A stretch of DNA of 64,000 nt from Cinnamomum chago (taxonomy: Eukaryota; Streptophyta; Magnoliopsida; Laurales; Lauraceae): the NCBI GenBank assembly GCA_038049695.1, contig CP142456.1:43814001-43878000 (forward strand), in the 5' to 3' direction. This document shows, in pieces, positions 31,378 through 43,854 of this stretch. Positions within the stretch are counted from its first letter, which is position 1. The number at the start of each line of letters is the position of its first letter. The position numbers and the translations under genes were made by a program. Below the pieces are notes generated by a model that made no database searches, had not been told where the DNA came from, and was given only the letters and a program-made list of their open reading frames with translations.

Positions 31378-34183
31378 TGTCGCGACCCCGAAACGGATCC
31401 CCGGGCCCGCGACGAGTTGTTGATGATGGTGTTGTTATGTTTTCCCACAGGTTTCCGCGGTGAGGATTCCTAAAGACACGCGGAATCTGACTCACATGAT
31501 CAAGTATGCGGAAGCGTGTAGCAAATCACATCAAGATAAGCACCAATAAATCTTTAAGTGCTATGACAAAATAATAACAAGACATAGTATCCAAAGAAAG
31601 GAGTTAACATGGCATTCCCATTATAATTCAAGTTATGAGACTAACACGAAAGTAAGTTAAGTTTTAGTTACATCCCATGAGAGGCCAACACAGGCCAATA
31701 CAATTCTCAAAATAATAAAAGAACCCCAAGACAAAAATGGCGAAACTCAAGAACCCGCCCGACGTCTAGTTGACATCGTCGGGCTGCCACTCTCTAACTG
31801 GGGTTGGCTCAAAAGCCTCCTCCGGACGCTCCTCCTCAAAGGCAACGTCTCCTGCACCTGGGCACCAACAACAAGAGTCAAACACAACGGTTTGGCAGAT
31901 AATCAATTTAGGTATGATCATAAAATAGTAAACCTTTAAAGAACATATAAAGACATTTTGCTGGATTGTAAACCGTTACAAGACTAAGATACATTTTAAA
32001 ATACGAGTAAAGCTAACATGCATACTTATAATATCATGAATAGTTACATTCCACAAAGAGCCCATCCTTTCTCTATCATATATATAATGAAAAGAGCAAG
32101 CACGCACAACAAGCACGATATACATAATATAATCACGACACGATTCCCACATATACGGGGATTCCGGCCGCGGAACTGGACATGCAGGATGTGTAATAAA
32201 TTACACGACTAGTCTGCAGACAGTCCACATGTTTAAGGACCCCTAGATAGTGGATCAAACTGAAAGGGCAGTCCAAGCTCAGTGGTGTTCACTTAAATTC
32301 ATGAATGCATAAAACACCCGAAACACGGTCTAAACATGTCGAGATAAAAAGGGGGAAGTTACTTATCAAACACAACAAACACGACTAGCAAAAGGCATAA
32401 TTAATATGCATAACACGCTTAGGAAGTGATCCCCTTTTTTCTTGAAACAAATCTTCGAAACGAGCTGATACTAAAAATCCAAAATGAGTGCATGATGGTA
32501 CTTATCGTACCAAGACGGAAATTCAAAATACGAAATCTGACAAGCATGTGTTAAGGCTACTAATTGACCTTTGTGTAATTGGGACCCCAAATGTCGGAAT
32601 ATACAAGAATTGGTGTTCCCGAAGTTTGGTTGCATTTCGAAGTTCCATTTACACAATGTCAAGTCAAAACCCTTAACATAGTCTAGTTTTTCAACCTTCA
32701 AGAAAATACACAATTGAAACAATTCTTCTTCCTGCATCTGGCAGGTTCACTCGAGCAGAACTTGTAAGGAATTGACACTTCGCTCGAGCGAGACAGTTCG
32801 CTCAAGTGGACAATAAGGTCGCTCGGGCGGACAACTCTTTGTCTTGCTCCAGATTAGACAGTGGGCAGGTCGTTCGAGCGGACAGCTCTCTGTCTGCGTC
32901 CGAATCAAGCAGTGGCTTGGTCGCTCGAGCGGACCCAATGGTCGCTCGAGCGGACAAGCTTCTGCCTGTGCTCGCTGAGTGTAGAAAAACCCTTTCTCTT
33001 GTACAACTTCCAATACATTTCTCTCCTTCTTCTCATCCTTAAGCCACATACAATCCCTTGAGCCTTCATGCTCACCAAGGGTTCATTTTCACCATTTCAA
33101 ACATCCAATCCATTGAAAACAAGATCATGAAGTTTATAAACAAATTCATATGCACAATTTCTAGAACAACCATGAAATCAAAAATACACAAGCAACATTG
33201 AGCCTATAGAGATTACTTGCCTTGCCCAAATGCTAAACACTCCTCTTTAAGCACTCTTACTCAAAAGCTAAGCCAACACTACAAGAATCCCAAACAAATC
33301 CATTCAAAACACCACAAAAATGAAAACATGGAACCCATTTTCACAAAAGGGTTTGCAATATGAAAAACAAGGTCTTTAAGAACCAAAAAGACTTTATGAA
33401 AACTATGGGTTGAAGCTCTTACCTAGAAATTGCCAAACAAGAAGAGATGAAGAAAATGTAGAGCTTGTCCCACAAGAAACACCAAGAAATTTATACCAAT
33501 AGAAAGCTTGCAAGGAGAGGAAGAAGATGATGGCCTTGGAATTCTCTTTGGAGATCTCTAGCTAGGGCATGCAAGAGGAATGAAGTGGAAGGGAAAAAGG
33601 AATTCTCAGCCCTAGGTTAGGAAAGTTGCAGGATTCTGGGAAAGTGAATGAAAATGAGAGGAAGATAAAGCTTAAGTAATAATGCCAATGGGGCCTAATG
33701 AACCGAATCCTTGCATTGATAAAAACATGATCATGCGGGCCTCGAATGAATTCGACGAAGAAGGATAAAACGATCCTCGAAATATCTAGTTTCTAAAAAG
33801 TATATTTTTGACATGGTTTTGAGATCTCGAAAATTGTATCCAGATTTGTGTAAAAAGACCACTTTACCCTTTTATGGGCCAAAACTTGGGTTTTCGGGCT
33901 TCAAACATGAATGGGCTGAAGACGAAAGTTGTAACACATAGTCAAATCATTCACATGAAATTAAAATCACGATTACACGGAAACCGATACGATCCTCCCA
34001 AGCTTACACGTGCACTCAGGCCTTCCTGAGTGTGTCTGACTAACACTAATCGTTCTCAAAATTTCCAAAGCTATGTCCAAGATTAAAACTAATTACTTCT
34101 AACCCAACGACAACTAAACCCACTTAGGACTAAACACATACTAATCACACACTAATGGAATTGGTCTGGGTCGGGGTCTAACA
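31378..34183 (-). mobile_element. Solo LTR B, 2806 bp, inserted in the 5' LTR of E
   Basis: Flanked by the duplication gggac (31373-31377 and 34184-34188). Its ends TGTCGCGACCCCG and ..CGGGGTCTAACA match LTRs A and E in reverse orientation, so B is a relative of its host. A CGCTCGAGCG array lies at 32745-32965. No coding domain is present; the apparent protein at 32747-33049 is a translation of the palindrome array. Confidence 0.93.
32745..32965. repeat. CGCTCGAGCG palindrome array in LTR B
   Basis: At least seven copies or variants of 'ggtcgctcgagcggac' occur, for example 'cttcgctcgagcgagac', 'ggtcgttcgagcggacag', 'ggtcgctcgagcggaccc' and 'ggtcgctcgagcggacaag'. Spacing is irregular, 20-65 bp. 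The motif matches the array in LTR C, which has the opposite orientation. Confidence 0.92.
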
Positions 34184-34202
34184 GGGACCCACCTTCATTT
34201 AC

Positions 34203-34209
34203 TATAAAA
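34203..34209 (+). promoter_or_regulatory. TATA box of E's 5' LTR
   Basis: TATAAAA in 'tttactataaaaggagagcc'. The 3' LTR has the same box at 63956-63962 in 'tttgctataaaacgagagcc'. Its position about 500 bp into the LTR (B removed) leaves a very long R-U5 of more than 2.5 kb. Confidence 0.7.
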
Positions 34210-35079
34210 GGAGAGCCCTTTTCCACTTTACTCTTTCTAGCTACTTTTTCATTGAAGGAGGGTTTGCTTGAATGTTGCCTAGGGTTTTTCTTCTTCTTCT
34301 TCTTGCTTCCATCTCCTAATCCACATCAACCTTGCACTAATCAAGAAATGGGTTTCATTTTCTTCTTCCTCTCCCTACAAGCTCTCCATTGATACTCTTG
34401 GAGGAGAAATCCACCACCATTGAAGCTCTCTTTGAGAAAACTCTTGCCATTAGAGGACCTTCCAAGTAAGTGATCATCTCCATCTTCTAGATATGTATTT
34501 TTGTGACCCTTGAGAAGCTCCCTCTCCATTATTGAAAGCTCTCTCAATCTATTCCATTGTTTTGATCTTTTAGGATTTGAAATGGGTTGTATTTGGGGGT
34601 TTTTGTGTAGATTGGTGATTTGAGCTTAAGAGTGTGATTAGAGGCTTGATTTGCTAGCTTGGACCCAAGGCAAGTGGATGAATGGATAATTTGAGCATTA
34701 AATAGTTTTATGACAAACGTATTTGATTTTATTGTTTTCCCATTCATGTTTATTTAGGTGCATTGATTTGAAATAAATGCTCATGAATGTATCTTGCTAC
34801 TTTATTAATGTCTTCGAAATATTGGTTTTGACTTCTCATTTATTACTTTCTGATAGTCAATGGATCTTGATGACTTAAGGTTTTATTTTCTCCCTGTCTC
34901 TTATGGTCGAATGGGTTGTAGAAGAAGGTGATGGGATGAATGCTTATAGAAGTTTTTGGAGAGTGTTGAATAATTTGTTGGAGGAGCTTTTAGCTCATTT
35001 TATTGCAGGAATGTATGGGAAGTAAGGAGAGTGGTTTTGAGGAGGAAAAGAGCTCAAATCTGAACACAGTGGGAGTTTC

Positions 35080-35370
35080 CCGCACCTGGCGGTCACCTCT
35101 TGGCTAGCCGCATGGTGACTGGCGGCTAACTGTCAGCTAACCGAACCGTCGCGGTTATAATTCTAGAGAGCATTCTTTTCTTCCTGAAGACGCGATCAGC
35201 CTCACGGTTAGCCAGCGGCTAACCGCCGAACTCATTTGCGGCTAACCGCCAGCTAACCGAACCTATTGCGGTTACAATTCCAGTAAGCTGCATTCTTTCA
35301 GACCAACCGCGGTCAACCAGCGGTTAACCGCTGAACCTATCAGCGGCAAACCGCCAGCTAACCCCTAGGT
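35080..35370. repeat. GGCGGTTAGCCGCC-type palindrome array in E's 5' LTR
   Basis: Variants of 'ggcggctaactgtcagctaacc', 'gccagcggctaaccgcc' and 'ttgcggctaaccgccagc' recur at 30-70-bp spacing. It is the same motif class as in solo LTR A (14515-14830), but less regular. Confidence 0.85.
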
Positions 35371-36873
35371 GACCGAAACCCAAAAAAATAAATTGAACTT
35401 AAGAGAAATGGAAGGGATTTCTGTCCCAATCATTTGTGAACCCTTTTAGAGAATGATGGGGACTATTCACCTGGAGATATGCATGAAGCCCATTTCAGAA
35501 AGAAATCATGTCACAAAGATTCATTGAAGTTTTGGATTCACCAAAGTGTATAAGGAGCCCAGAATGTCTTTAAATTCAAAGAGTACTAGGTCAATAATGA
35601 AATCGACATATAGGACCTTATACACCTTGATTTAAATCTTAATTCCTCAATGTATAGTCCGGTATCTTGTGGAAATCCTTCTTGTATTTTCATGTACTTA
35701 GATTTCATACATATTCGCCCCGTTTTCACGTGATTTTTACTAACTTGTTCCAGAAAGCCTGAACTATACACTTTAAGTGTCTTGCTAGCCTGTATATGTA
35801 TGACCTGACATGAATGTGACTTATGTGCCTATGTGTACCCTGTTCCGCCTGTTTAGGTGTTACACACCTACCTGTATATATATATGTCATGATTTCTTGT
35901 TTGTAACCTATAAGTCGGTACCACTAAGCTTGGACAACCTTGTCGGTTTCATCCACCGACTTGGCGTCCCCATCTTGTTCCTGCCAGCTCCAGTCTGGAT
36001 CCTGCCTGTCCCGTTACCCGGTTTCGCGGTCGTGGTCTTGTGTAGCTACATGTATTTATATATTTAGTTGGTTCTTGTCACCTCGAGTGTCCGAGACCAA
36101 CGCCTCTAGCGTGCTCTCATCACATTAGTGATGGAGGATTTAGCTCAGTGTGGTTGCCATCTTGCCAATTTCCTATTTCCTTGGTACCTTTCATGTTTTA
36201 TATTGCATATATGCTTTCTAACTGATAATGCATTCTTTTTCGTAGAAATTATTGTTTTAACAGGTTTCAATGTTTTCCAAGGTACATTTAATTATTGTCA
36301 TATTGTTATATCTTTCCACTCACCGGCCAGACCGTCGTGTCTGACCCACTACTTTTGGTACTTAGGTCCAGATGCCCCCTTCCTTGAGGAGGAGCCGAAG
36401 GAGGCGGCCGGAAAGCCGCAACGTTTAGGCGAATGGCAAGCTAATGATGTCATGTAGACATCAAATCAGACTATGACATACGAAACACTCTTTGGGGATT
36501 ATGACTGACACATTCTCTTGATTGACTGGCCATTGTTGTTCTTTATTTTTGGGGAGTGATTAATTATCTGATCTTTTGTATAAACATTTAACTTTACTTT
36601 TGGGAAAAATGTTATAATGATCATTGCTCACTCTAAAATCAAGTTATATAGTTATGTTATTAGTCATGTGAGTTTGAAATGAATTATGATTTGATTTGCT
36701 ACACGCTTCCGCACTTAAACAAAAAAGTATTATGTTGTTGTGATATCCTCACCCCGGACACCTGTGGGAAATTAAATAAATGTGTGCATCTTATCACCAC
36801 ACTTTGACATTACATCACTCACTTAGTCCTGATCCCGGATTAGGCCGTGGACCCTGTTCAGGGTCGCGACAGA

Positions 36874-36889
36874 CTAGTATCATAGCGAC
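36874..36889 (+). promoter_or_regulatory. Primer binding site of element E
   Basis: CTAGTATCATAGCGAC, two bases after the LTR end, is a diverged match to the initiator Met-tRNA site TGGTATCAGAGC used by most plant gypsy and copia elements. The following 140 bases to the gag ATG hold no other feature. Confidence 0.75.
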
Positions 36890-37030
36890 TTGTGTTTCAG
36901 ACAATTAAAAGAAACTAGAAATCCTAAGGACGTGGCGAGGATATGTTAGACACTTCGTTAGCTAGTATCATGTGAGCAATGTGTGACCTTTATTTGATTT
37001 TTATGTGCTAACAACTTGTTCTACAGCATC

Positions 37031-38160
37031 ATGCCACCTCGTAAGAGATCGATAAACGACAATCCCTCCGCAAGTAACAGTGATCATACAGGGCCAGTTG
37101 AGGAAGATATGGTTGACAACACTATGCAGAATCAGTTTCAACAGATGATGCAGGCAATGATTGATCAACAACGTCAAGCTAATGAGAATCAGGCTAGACT
37201 ACAGGAACAAATGGCAAAGAGAGAGGAAGATCATGCCAGAGAGTTGACAGAAATGAAGAGGCAATTGCTAGAAGTATTACAAAGAAGGCCCGAACAGATT
37301 CAAGCCCAACCCGCGATTGTTATAAATCAAAGGCAGCATGACCCGAACGCGTTGTTTGAGCGGTTTCGGAAGAGAGCTCCGAAAGAGTTTCTTGGAATAG
37401 AAGATCCATTATCTGTAGACGATTGGTTGGAGCATACCGAGAACATCTTCGAGATTTTCCAATGCAACGAAAGAGATAGAGTGAAACTTGCATCATCTCT
37501 CTTTATCGGTGTAGTAGACATTTGGTGGAAAATAGTCAGGGATGAGTACAGAACCATGGCAGATGTAGTGGCTTAATTGGGTTAGCTTCAAGAGGCAGTT
37601 CCATGACAAATATGTGCCCACACACATCAAGAGACAGAAAGCAATAGAATTCCATCAACTTGTCCAAGGCAACATGACAGTCCTAGAATATCGCACAAAG
37701 TTTGAGAAGATATGCTCTGGAGTTAGTGGACACAGTTGAGAAGAAGATTACCAAGTTCCTTGAAGGATTGAATCCCATCATTGAGAGAGATGCTACTGGA
37801 GTTGTACCACCTGCAACCTTTGATGAGGCTGTCAAGAGGGCCTATAAATTTGAGAACTTCCATAACAAAATCCTTAGAGTTCAGGGAAAGAGTCCAGCTT
37901 ACCAACATAACCACCAACACCAGAGAAATCGGCAGAACAAGAGGCAGGGGCTAGAACCGAATGTTCATAATCCAGTGGTTTGCATCCACTGTGGGAAGAA
38001 TCATGTGAGTGTTGAATGTCGTACCATGACTACGGCATGTTTCAGATGTGGTGCCATGAACCATCAACTCAAGGATTGCCCTAGACTCGGCCAGAATCAG
38101 CAGCAACAAGGAGTACAACGTCCAGCACCACCTCAAAATGCACTAGTTGCCCAGAACTAG
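37031..38160 (+). CDS. gag: Element E gag region
   Basis: The ATG at 37031 opens 'MPPRKRSINDNPSASNSDHT'. A glutamine-rich coiled coil (about residues 40-100) precedes the capsid-type domain ('LFERFRKRAPKEFLGIEDPL', 'DDWLEHTENIFEIFQCNERD', 'LASSLFIGVVDIWW'). Near 37980-38080 there are two zinc knuckles, CIHCGKNHVSVEC and CFRCGAMNHQLKDC, typical of Tekay-type gags that bind element RNA. The end runs into a Q/N-rich linker. Frame decay is present. Confidence 0.88.
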
Positions 38161-39942
38161 GCAAGACCACCACAACAACAAGCACCACAGCAGCAGTATA
38201 GACCACAACAACAGCAACAGGCTCATCAACAGGGACAAAATCAGAATCACCGTCCCCCACAGCAGAATAGGAATGAACCACAAGGCATGCCACAACAAGC
38301 TCAGAACAGGCCACAGCTACGAGGACAAATCTATGCAGTCAATAGAGCTGATGCAGAAGCAGCAGGAAATGTGGTAGAAGGTACACTCCTCGTTTGTGGA
38401 ATTGAAGCTGAGATTTTATTTGACCTTGGCTCTACACACTCATTTCTATCCCTTGAGTTTTCTAAAATGATTGATGTGCATGCTAGAGAACTTGAATTTA
38501 TTTTGACTGTGGCTACTCCAATAGGCAAACAAGTTGTCTGTAGTACTTTTTACCCTAGTTGCACAATTCAAATAGGAGAAGTGGTGTTACCCGCGAATCT
38601 CATTTTATTGGAGATGCATGATTTTGATGTCATCCTAGGGATGGATTGGTTGGCAAGGTACCATGCCACAATGAATTGTTTCCATAAGACCCTCACCTTT
38701 AGATTAGATGATACACCGCAGGAGTATTGTTTCAGGGACAGAGGAGGAATCCTCGTACAGGGCTTATCTCAGCATTGAAAGCTGATAGATTTTTTAAAAG
38801 TGAATGTGAGGCCTATTTGGCGTTTATTACGGAGGATAAATGGTCCCAAGGGGTGGAGGAGAACCCAATTGTTTGGGAATTCCCGAATGTTTTTCCGGAG
38901 GAGATTCCAGGATTGCCACCCATAAGAGAGATTGATTTCACTATTGAGTTATTACCAGGGACCGCTCCGATTTCTATTGCACCATATAGAATGGCTCCGG
39001 CAGAATTGAGAGAGTTGAAGATACAATTGCAAGAGTTGTTAGACAAACGATTTGTGAGACTGAGCATTTCACTATGGGAGCTCCAGTTTTGTTTGTCAAG
39101 AAGAAAGATGGTTCCATGAGAATGTGCATTGATTACCAAAGATTGAATCAAGTGACCATCAAGAACAAATACCCATTGCCAAGGATAGACGAATTGTTTG
39201 ATCAATTGCAAGGTGTTTCATACTTTTCGAAGATTGATTTGAGATCCGGTTACCATTAGCTGAGAGTCAGAGAATTAGATGTGTTGAAGACAGCTTTCCG
39301 GACGAGATATGGCCACTATGAGTTCCTAGTGATGCCATTTGGGTTGATTAATGCACCAGCAGTGTTCATGGCATTGATGAACAAGATATTTGCACAGTAT
39401 TTGGATCAGTTTGAAGTAGTGTTCAATGATGATATTTTGGTGTACTCCAAGACCAAGGAAGAGCATGAAGAGCACTTGAGGATAGCATTGCAACTTCTAA
39501 GAGACAACTAGTTGTATGCGAAGCTCAGTAAGTGTGAATTTTGGCTTGAACAAGTCGCATTTTTTGGGCACATCATCTCCAAAGAAGGGTTATCAGTGGA
39601 TCCGTCCAAGATTGAAGCAGTTATGAATTGGGAAAGACCGAGAAATGCATCGTAAATCAGAAGTTTTCTAGGATTGGCAGGTTATTACTGGAGATTTGTG
39701 CAAGGATTTTCGTCGATTGCGTCACCATTGACGAAGTTGACAAGGAAGAGTGTACCGTATGTGTGGACAGATAAGTGTGAAGTTAGTTTCCAAGAGCTGA
39801 AAAAGAAATTGACTACAACACCAGTCCTTACTTTGCCATCCGGAAGTGGCGGTTTTACTATTTTTACTGATGCTTCTAATGTTGGATTTGGTTGTGTGTT
39901 GATGCAAGACGAGAAAGTGATTGCTTATGGATCCCGGCAGTT
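38161..39942 (+). CDS. pol: Element E protease, reverse transcriptase and start of RNase H
   Basis: A Q-rich linker (38161-38300) is followed by the aspartic protease ('[20 protein letters not shown]', about 38400-38450, and '[20 protein letters not shown]' near 38640). RT covers about 38880-39660, with '[20 protein letters not shown]', '[17 protein letters not shown]' and the catalytic DD near 39425. The RNase H start ('[18 protein letters not shown]') runs to the copia insertion point at 39947. The remainder of the domain lies beyond 61599. Confidence 0.9.
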
Positions 39943-39947
39943 GAAAG

Positions 39948-41488
39948 TGAAAGTGCAGGCTAGGGTCAATGATTAAGTCCTAGAGGGGGGGGGGGTGAAT
40001 AGGACTAAGGGAATCAATTACCAATTTTTAAACCTTTTAGGGCACTTTTAATAAAACCAGAACAGAGAACAGAACAAACACAAGAAGAGAAAGACTTAAG
40101 TAGCATATGTGTTCATCAAGACAACTTAAGCAATAACAAGAGATACAATTAGATGAGAGTAGAAAAGCACAAGTGTGTGTGTCTATTGAACTTAGTGATG
40201 ACCTATCATACATAACAAATTCCACAATATAAATATAGAAATGTAAATCATGCCACAAAGAATAGACACTGGAAAATTATTGTGGTTCAGTCACAAAGAC
40301 CTACATCCACTCTCAAAGGTCACACAGACCCTTGGTTCCAATAAGAAGAATCACACTACACAAGCACTGATTCAACTATAATTTTGTTATCGAGGTTCGA
40401 TCACTCAGATTTACTCCCCCTCACACAATTACAAGGTGATTTAGTCACACAGATCCGAATCACCATCACAGATTATAGAAGTTTAAAGAAGGGTGAACAC
40501 TTGCCTTTGATGAAGATGGAAAGAGTTCTAAAGAGCTTTGACAGTAGTCAAAGCTTTCACCTCTTGACGGCGCCTTGGAGTTGAGAAGGAAGCTTCCATA
40601 GTGTAGCACAACCAAGATTCAGAGGTCTGGTCCTTTAGGGTAACATGGATATGGCTTCAATGCACAGTAAGGGATCCTAGAGAAACTCTTCTCACACAAC
40701 ACACTCATCTTGGAGCTAATGAAGCTCTGGGATTTTCCTAAATCTACTACATGAGTGTTTGGAAGAAGATTTGAGAGCTTAGATTTGTTGGGAAGAAAAT
40801 AGCATGCAAAAGCTCTCTCAAAAGAGTCCTCTGGAAAAGGGAAAGAAGCTCCATATTTATAGAAAACATCCAACGACTATATTGGCGGCTAGCCCCTTTA
40901 GACCAGCGGCTAGCCCCTTTCAAATAACGGTCAGAAAATTCAAATCAGGATGGCTCACGGCTAGCCGTGAGGCAACCGCAGGGGTGACCGCAAAAGGGTT
41001 CTGACTAAATAATGGTCTCTGGAAAGCAAACTGTAACCCACGGTTAGCACTGCGGCTAGCCGCAGGTTCACTTGGCGGTTAGCCGAGGAAGAGCCGAAAA
41101 TCATCCTGACAAAAGAGGCTTACTAGAAAGCTGACCGTGGGTCTGGCGGCTAGCCCCCTTGCAAAGGGCGGCTAGCCGCCAGGTGACCGTAAGGTCACCA
41201 GATCCTTTTTAGAATGACTATTTAAGCTGAGATAAAAAGGATATAAATCATGATTTCAATACACATCTTTTTCCCAGGGATCTAAGGATTTGGTCTGGGT
41301 GAAAAATACCTGAAAAGGTTGTCAAACACAAATGGAGACCTTCTTTGATGAATCCAGACTTTCCCACAGCTTGATAATCCTCCTAAATATGATCTTCCTT
41401 GAGGCACTTTGAGAGGCAAGGACTTTGGAACTCATTGGCACGGAATTGACAAAACAAACTCAGTGTTCACAGACATGTAACACTTACA
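39948..41488 (-). repeat. 3' LTR of element G
   Basis: Ends TGAAAGTGCAGG and ..CACTTACA; matches 57975-59258 plus 61330-61594. Includes a G-run (39984-39994) that differs in length between copies, a TATA box on the minus strand (40853-40861, TATAAATAT) and a palindrome array (40870-41200) directly upstream of that TATA. Confidence 0.94.
40870..41200. repeat. GGCGGCTAGCCGCC-type palindrome array in G's LTR
   Basis: Variants 'ttggcggctagcccc', 'cacggctagccgtg', 'gcggctagccgcagg', 'ggcggttagccg' and 'gggcggctagccgccagg' recur. A second copy lies in the other LTR at 58900-59225. The core GGCTAGCC is palindromic. It resembles the GGTTAGCC arrays of the gypsy LTRs A and E, although G is a copia element. 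Confidence 0.9.
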
Positions 41489-41501
41489 ATCTCCCCCTTT
41501 G
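41489..41501 (-). promoter_or_regulatory. Polypurine tract of element G
   Basis: On the minus strand AAAGGGGGAGAT lies directly before the 3' LTR, a classic copia polypurine tract. Confidence 0.9.
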
Positions 41502-42066
41502 TCAATTTCGTGACAAAATCATTTAGCTAATACAAGATTACAAGAGATATCGAAAACAACTCAAAGAACAACCATACACTAAGTACAAGACATTTTACAA
41601 CGGAAAAACAAATACAAGAATGAAAAGGAATCAAGACTAGTGCGCATAGCTCTTCATATGAGATTGAGACGATGAACCTATAGAAGCACAACACTAACAA
41701 ACAGAGATTAAAAGCATGAGAAATGGAGATGGATTCTCCCCCTGAGATGAATTCTCCCCCTTAATTTGTACCTACAAACTTAAACCCCACTCCTCCTTTT
41801 TGTCACAAATTGATAAAGAGAAAATAACCATGGATGAATAAAAGACAGACAATAATGCAAGTAGATAATGGATAATGAAAGTATAAAAGCATTTAATCAC
41901 TAAGACCATAGAAACATCCATATCCGGTTAGAGTGAACATCCATAGGTAGTAAACATCATAAGTTTAAACAAAAGAAACATAGGAGGGGCAGCCAGAAGC
42001 TTAAAGAACACCACCAAAAAGAGTACAACCAATAAAAACACATGTGGCTTAGAATCCCCAAAAGAA
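41502..42066 (-). other. Element G untranslated stretch between extra ORF and polypurine tract
   Basis: A-rich sequence on the plus strand with several 'tctccccctgagatgaattctccccctt' remnants (41745-41762 region). On the minus strand these read as further AAGGGGGAGAA-type purine tracts, possible secondary priming sites. No gene seen. Confidence 0.55.
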
Positions 42067-43270
42067 CTAATCCGATGGGGGTGAAGGAGACGGAGGCATG
42101 ATAGAAGCATCTTGGGTTCGGCAAGCCTTTGACTGTCCACTGAGATATTTGAGAGTCTTCTTTAGAAGCTTTTCGGTTTTGGACTGATTGCGTTCGAAAG
42201 CTTCCAACCGTTCTTTAACACTCCGGGGAACAGATGAAGAAGGACTTTGTCGATGTGAAGAAGAAGAAGCGAGCCCTGTAGGTGCCTGTTGATGTGGAAC
42301 TAAAGGGACTTGGTGTTGAGGTTGAGGGATCTCTGAATGAGGGGGTACATCCCATACTTCTTCATTTGGAAAGAGATTCATCTGAATTAGATTTGCATGG
42401 GCAAAAGGTGAATGGGAAACTTGAGGTTCATTTGGGTGGATAACACCAAGAGAAAGAGCTATTTGAGAAATGAGGAAACCAAAGGGGATTGCTGGCTTAG
42501 AAGCATTGGATAGGTGAAAGCGAACAATGGTTCTACAGATAAGAGAAGGGAGACACATTTGAACACCTGTCACCACTTTGGAGAGGACATTTACCATAAA
42601 AGCCGTTAATTCAATCCGATTTCCTTTACGAGGATAAACATTGAAAGTGAAGAGGTGGTGCAACAACTTGTATTTGGGGATCAAAGATCATAAATGAAGG
42701 AAGTTCTTACGATCCCATGTAGCAGAATGACCGCAGAGAACTATAGTAGCTTGAGCCTTTTCAGCTTCAGAAAGGGTGTCAGAAACCATGGATAGGCCAT
42801 CAGGGTTCACTGGAATACTTATGATAGATGAGATAAGATCTGGGTCAATTGTAACTTCTTTGTTTCGAAGGGCAATAGTGAAGGAGCGGGAGTCAACTGA
42901 AGATACAGCACCAGTGATTGAAGCATACATGCCAAAAACAAGAGAGGGATAGGCTTTGTCCCCCCAGTCTAAGATGTTTTCCCATCCAATCTGAGCAAGA
43001 ATGGCTACTGACTCATCGGGATTTACTACATTGCACAAAGTATGTCTTTCAACCACAATTGATCTAGATTTCAAAGCAGTCAGCACTTGGGCATTGGGTT
43101 TGAGAACAACAGAACCCGGTTGTGGTGGAGGAGAAGAATGAGGGGTAAGAGAAGGTGAGGTGGACTGAGAGGGTGAAGGAGATCTCTGTCTACGAGAAGA
43201 GGAGGCGGTAGTAGATCGTCCTCATTTAGCAAGGTGGTTCACAGTTGTTTTCATTCGAGGAGGCATTTCT
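42067..43270 (-). CDS. Element G extra ORF behind pol (env position), 'putative plant transposon protein' type
   Basis: On the minus strand from 'MPPRMKTTVN' near 43266 the DNA codes for a Ser/Pro-rich start and a folded region (about 43080-42400): 'ILAQIGWENILDWGDKAYPS', 'VTIDPDLISSIISIPVN', 'LLHHLFTFNVYPRKGNR', 'ELTAFMVNVLSKVVTG' and 'CLPSLICRTIVRFHLSN'. This matches my memory of a family labelled putative plant transposon protein, common in plant retroelements. A glutamine/proline linker and a short coiled coil (about 42110-42200) end it. I see no signal peptide or membrane helix, so it does not look like an envelope protein despite its position. It is decayed. Function unknown. Confidence 0.6.
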
Positions 43271-43854
43271 ACAAACACTTGGAGTGCACAAGAAAAGACT
43301 AGGAAGAAGAAAACACAGCACAGATGCAAAAGGGCATGATTTAGAAGAAAAAAGGAAGAGAGAATGAGAAGACAATTAGTAATAGAAAGAAAGAAACCAA
43401 TGGAAGAGAGAAATGGAAAAGGTTGGAAAGCCCTAGAGAGAAAGAAAAGAAAACACAAAACGAAACAAAATAAAACACACTGTTAACAAAATGGGAAAAG
43501 GAATTCTAAAGAACTGAAATATAAGAGAAAAAGAAGAGAAGATACCTTGAAGGAAGAAAGGAGATGAAAACCAGATAAGTAGCAACGAAGGAGATCAAAG
43601 AAGGAGAAAATAGAGACAACCGAAAGACTACATGGAAAAGAAATACAACTAATAAATGGGCGCAGGCTCAGAAAGCGGTTAGCCGCCAGGATTTTCACGG
43701 CTAGCGGAAAATCCCCTTTTTAAAAAAAAAAAAAAAAACTACTAAACTAAAAACAAACAAGCAAGGGGCATCATCCAATATCACAAACACCAAGGTATTT
43801 TCGCATATTTTCAAATTTGGAAACATCCAAGGGTTTTGTTAAAATGTCTGCAAG
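43271..43854 (-). other. Element G spacer between RNase H and extra ORF
   Basis: A-rich on the plus strand (T-rich in the element RNA), with short hydrophobic translations that I read as composition noise. A single 'gcggttagccgccagg' palindrome occurs near 43676-43692, the same motif class as in the LTR. No gene seen. Confidence 0.5.

Larger units (their letters stand above)
30895..36871 (+). repeat. 5' LTR of element E, interrupted by solo LTR B
   Basis: The LTR ends ..GGGTCGCGACA at 36871 and is about 3166 bp without B and its duplication. A TATA box (34203-34209) is followed by a transcribed-looking leader block 'ccttttccactttactctttc' also seen at the right window edge. A palindrome array lies at 35080-35370. 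The preceding bases tcaat (30890-30894) should be the target duplication. Small open frames (for example 36128-36457) are not supported as genes. Confidence 0.92.

Noticed and set aside
32747-33049. 100-residue protein with repeated CPLERP motif
   Set aside because: Translation of the CGCTCGAGCG palindrome array in LTR B.
36128-36457. 109-residue open frame in E's LTR, with relatives in A and C
   Set aside because: The shared block 'ccagaccgtcgtgtctgacc' is conserved LTR DNA; the reading frame is not kept among copies.
42067-43270. Envelope glycoprotein in element G
   Set aside because: No signal peptide, membrane helix or cysteine pattern; the similarity is to a plant transposon-associated protein family.
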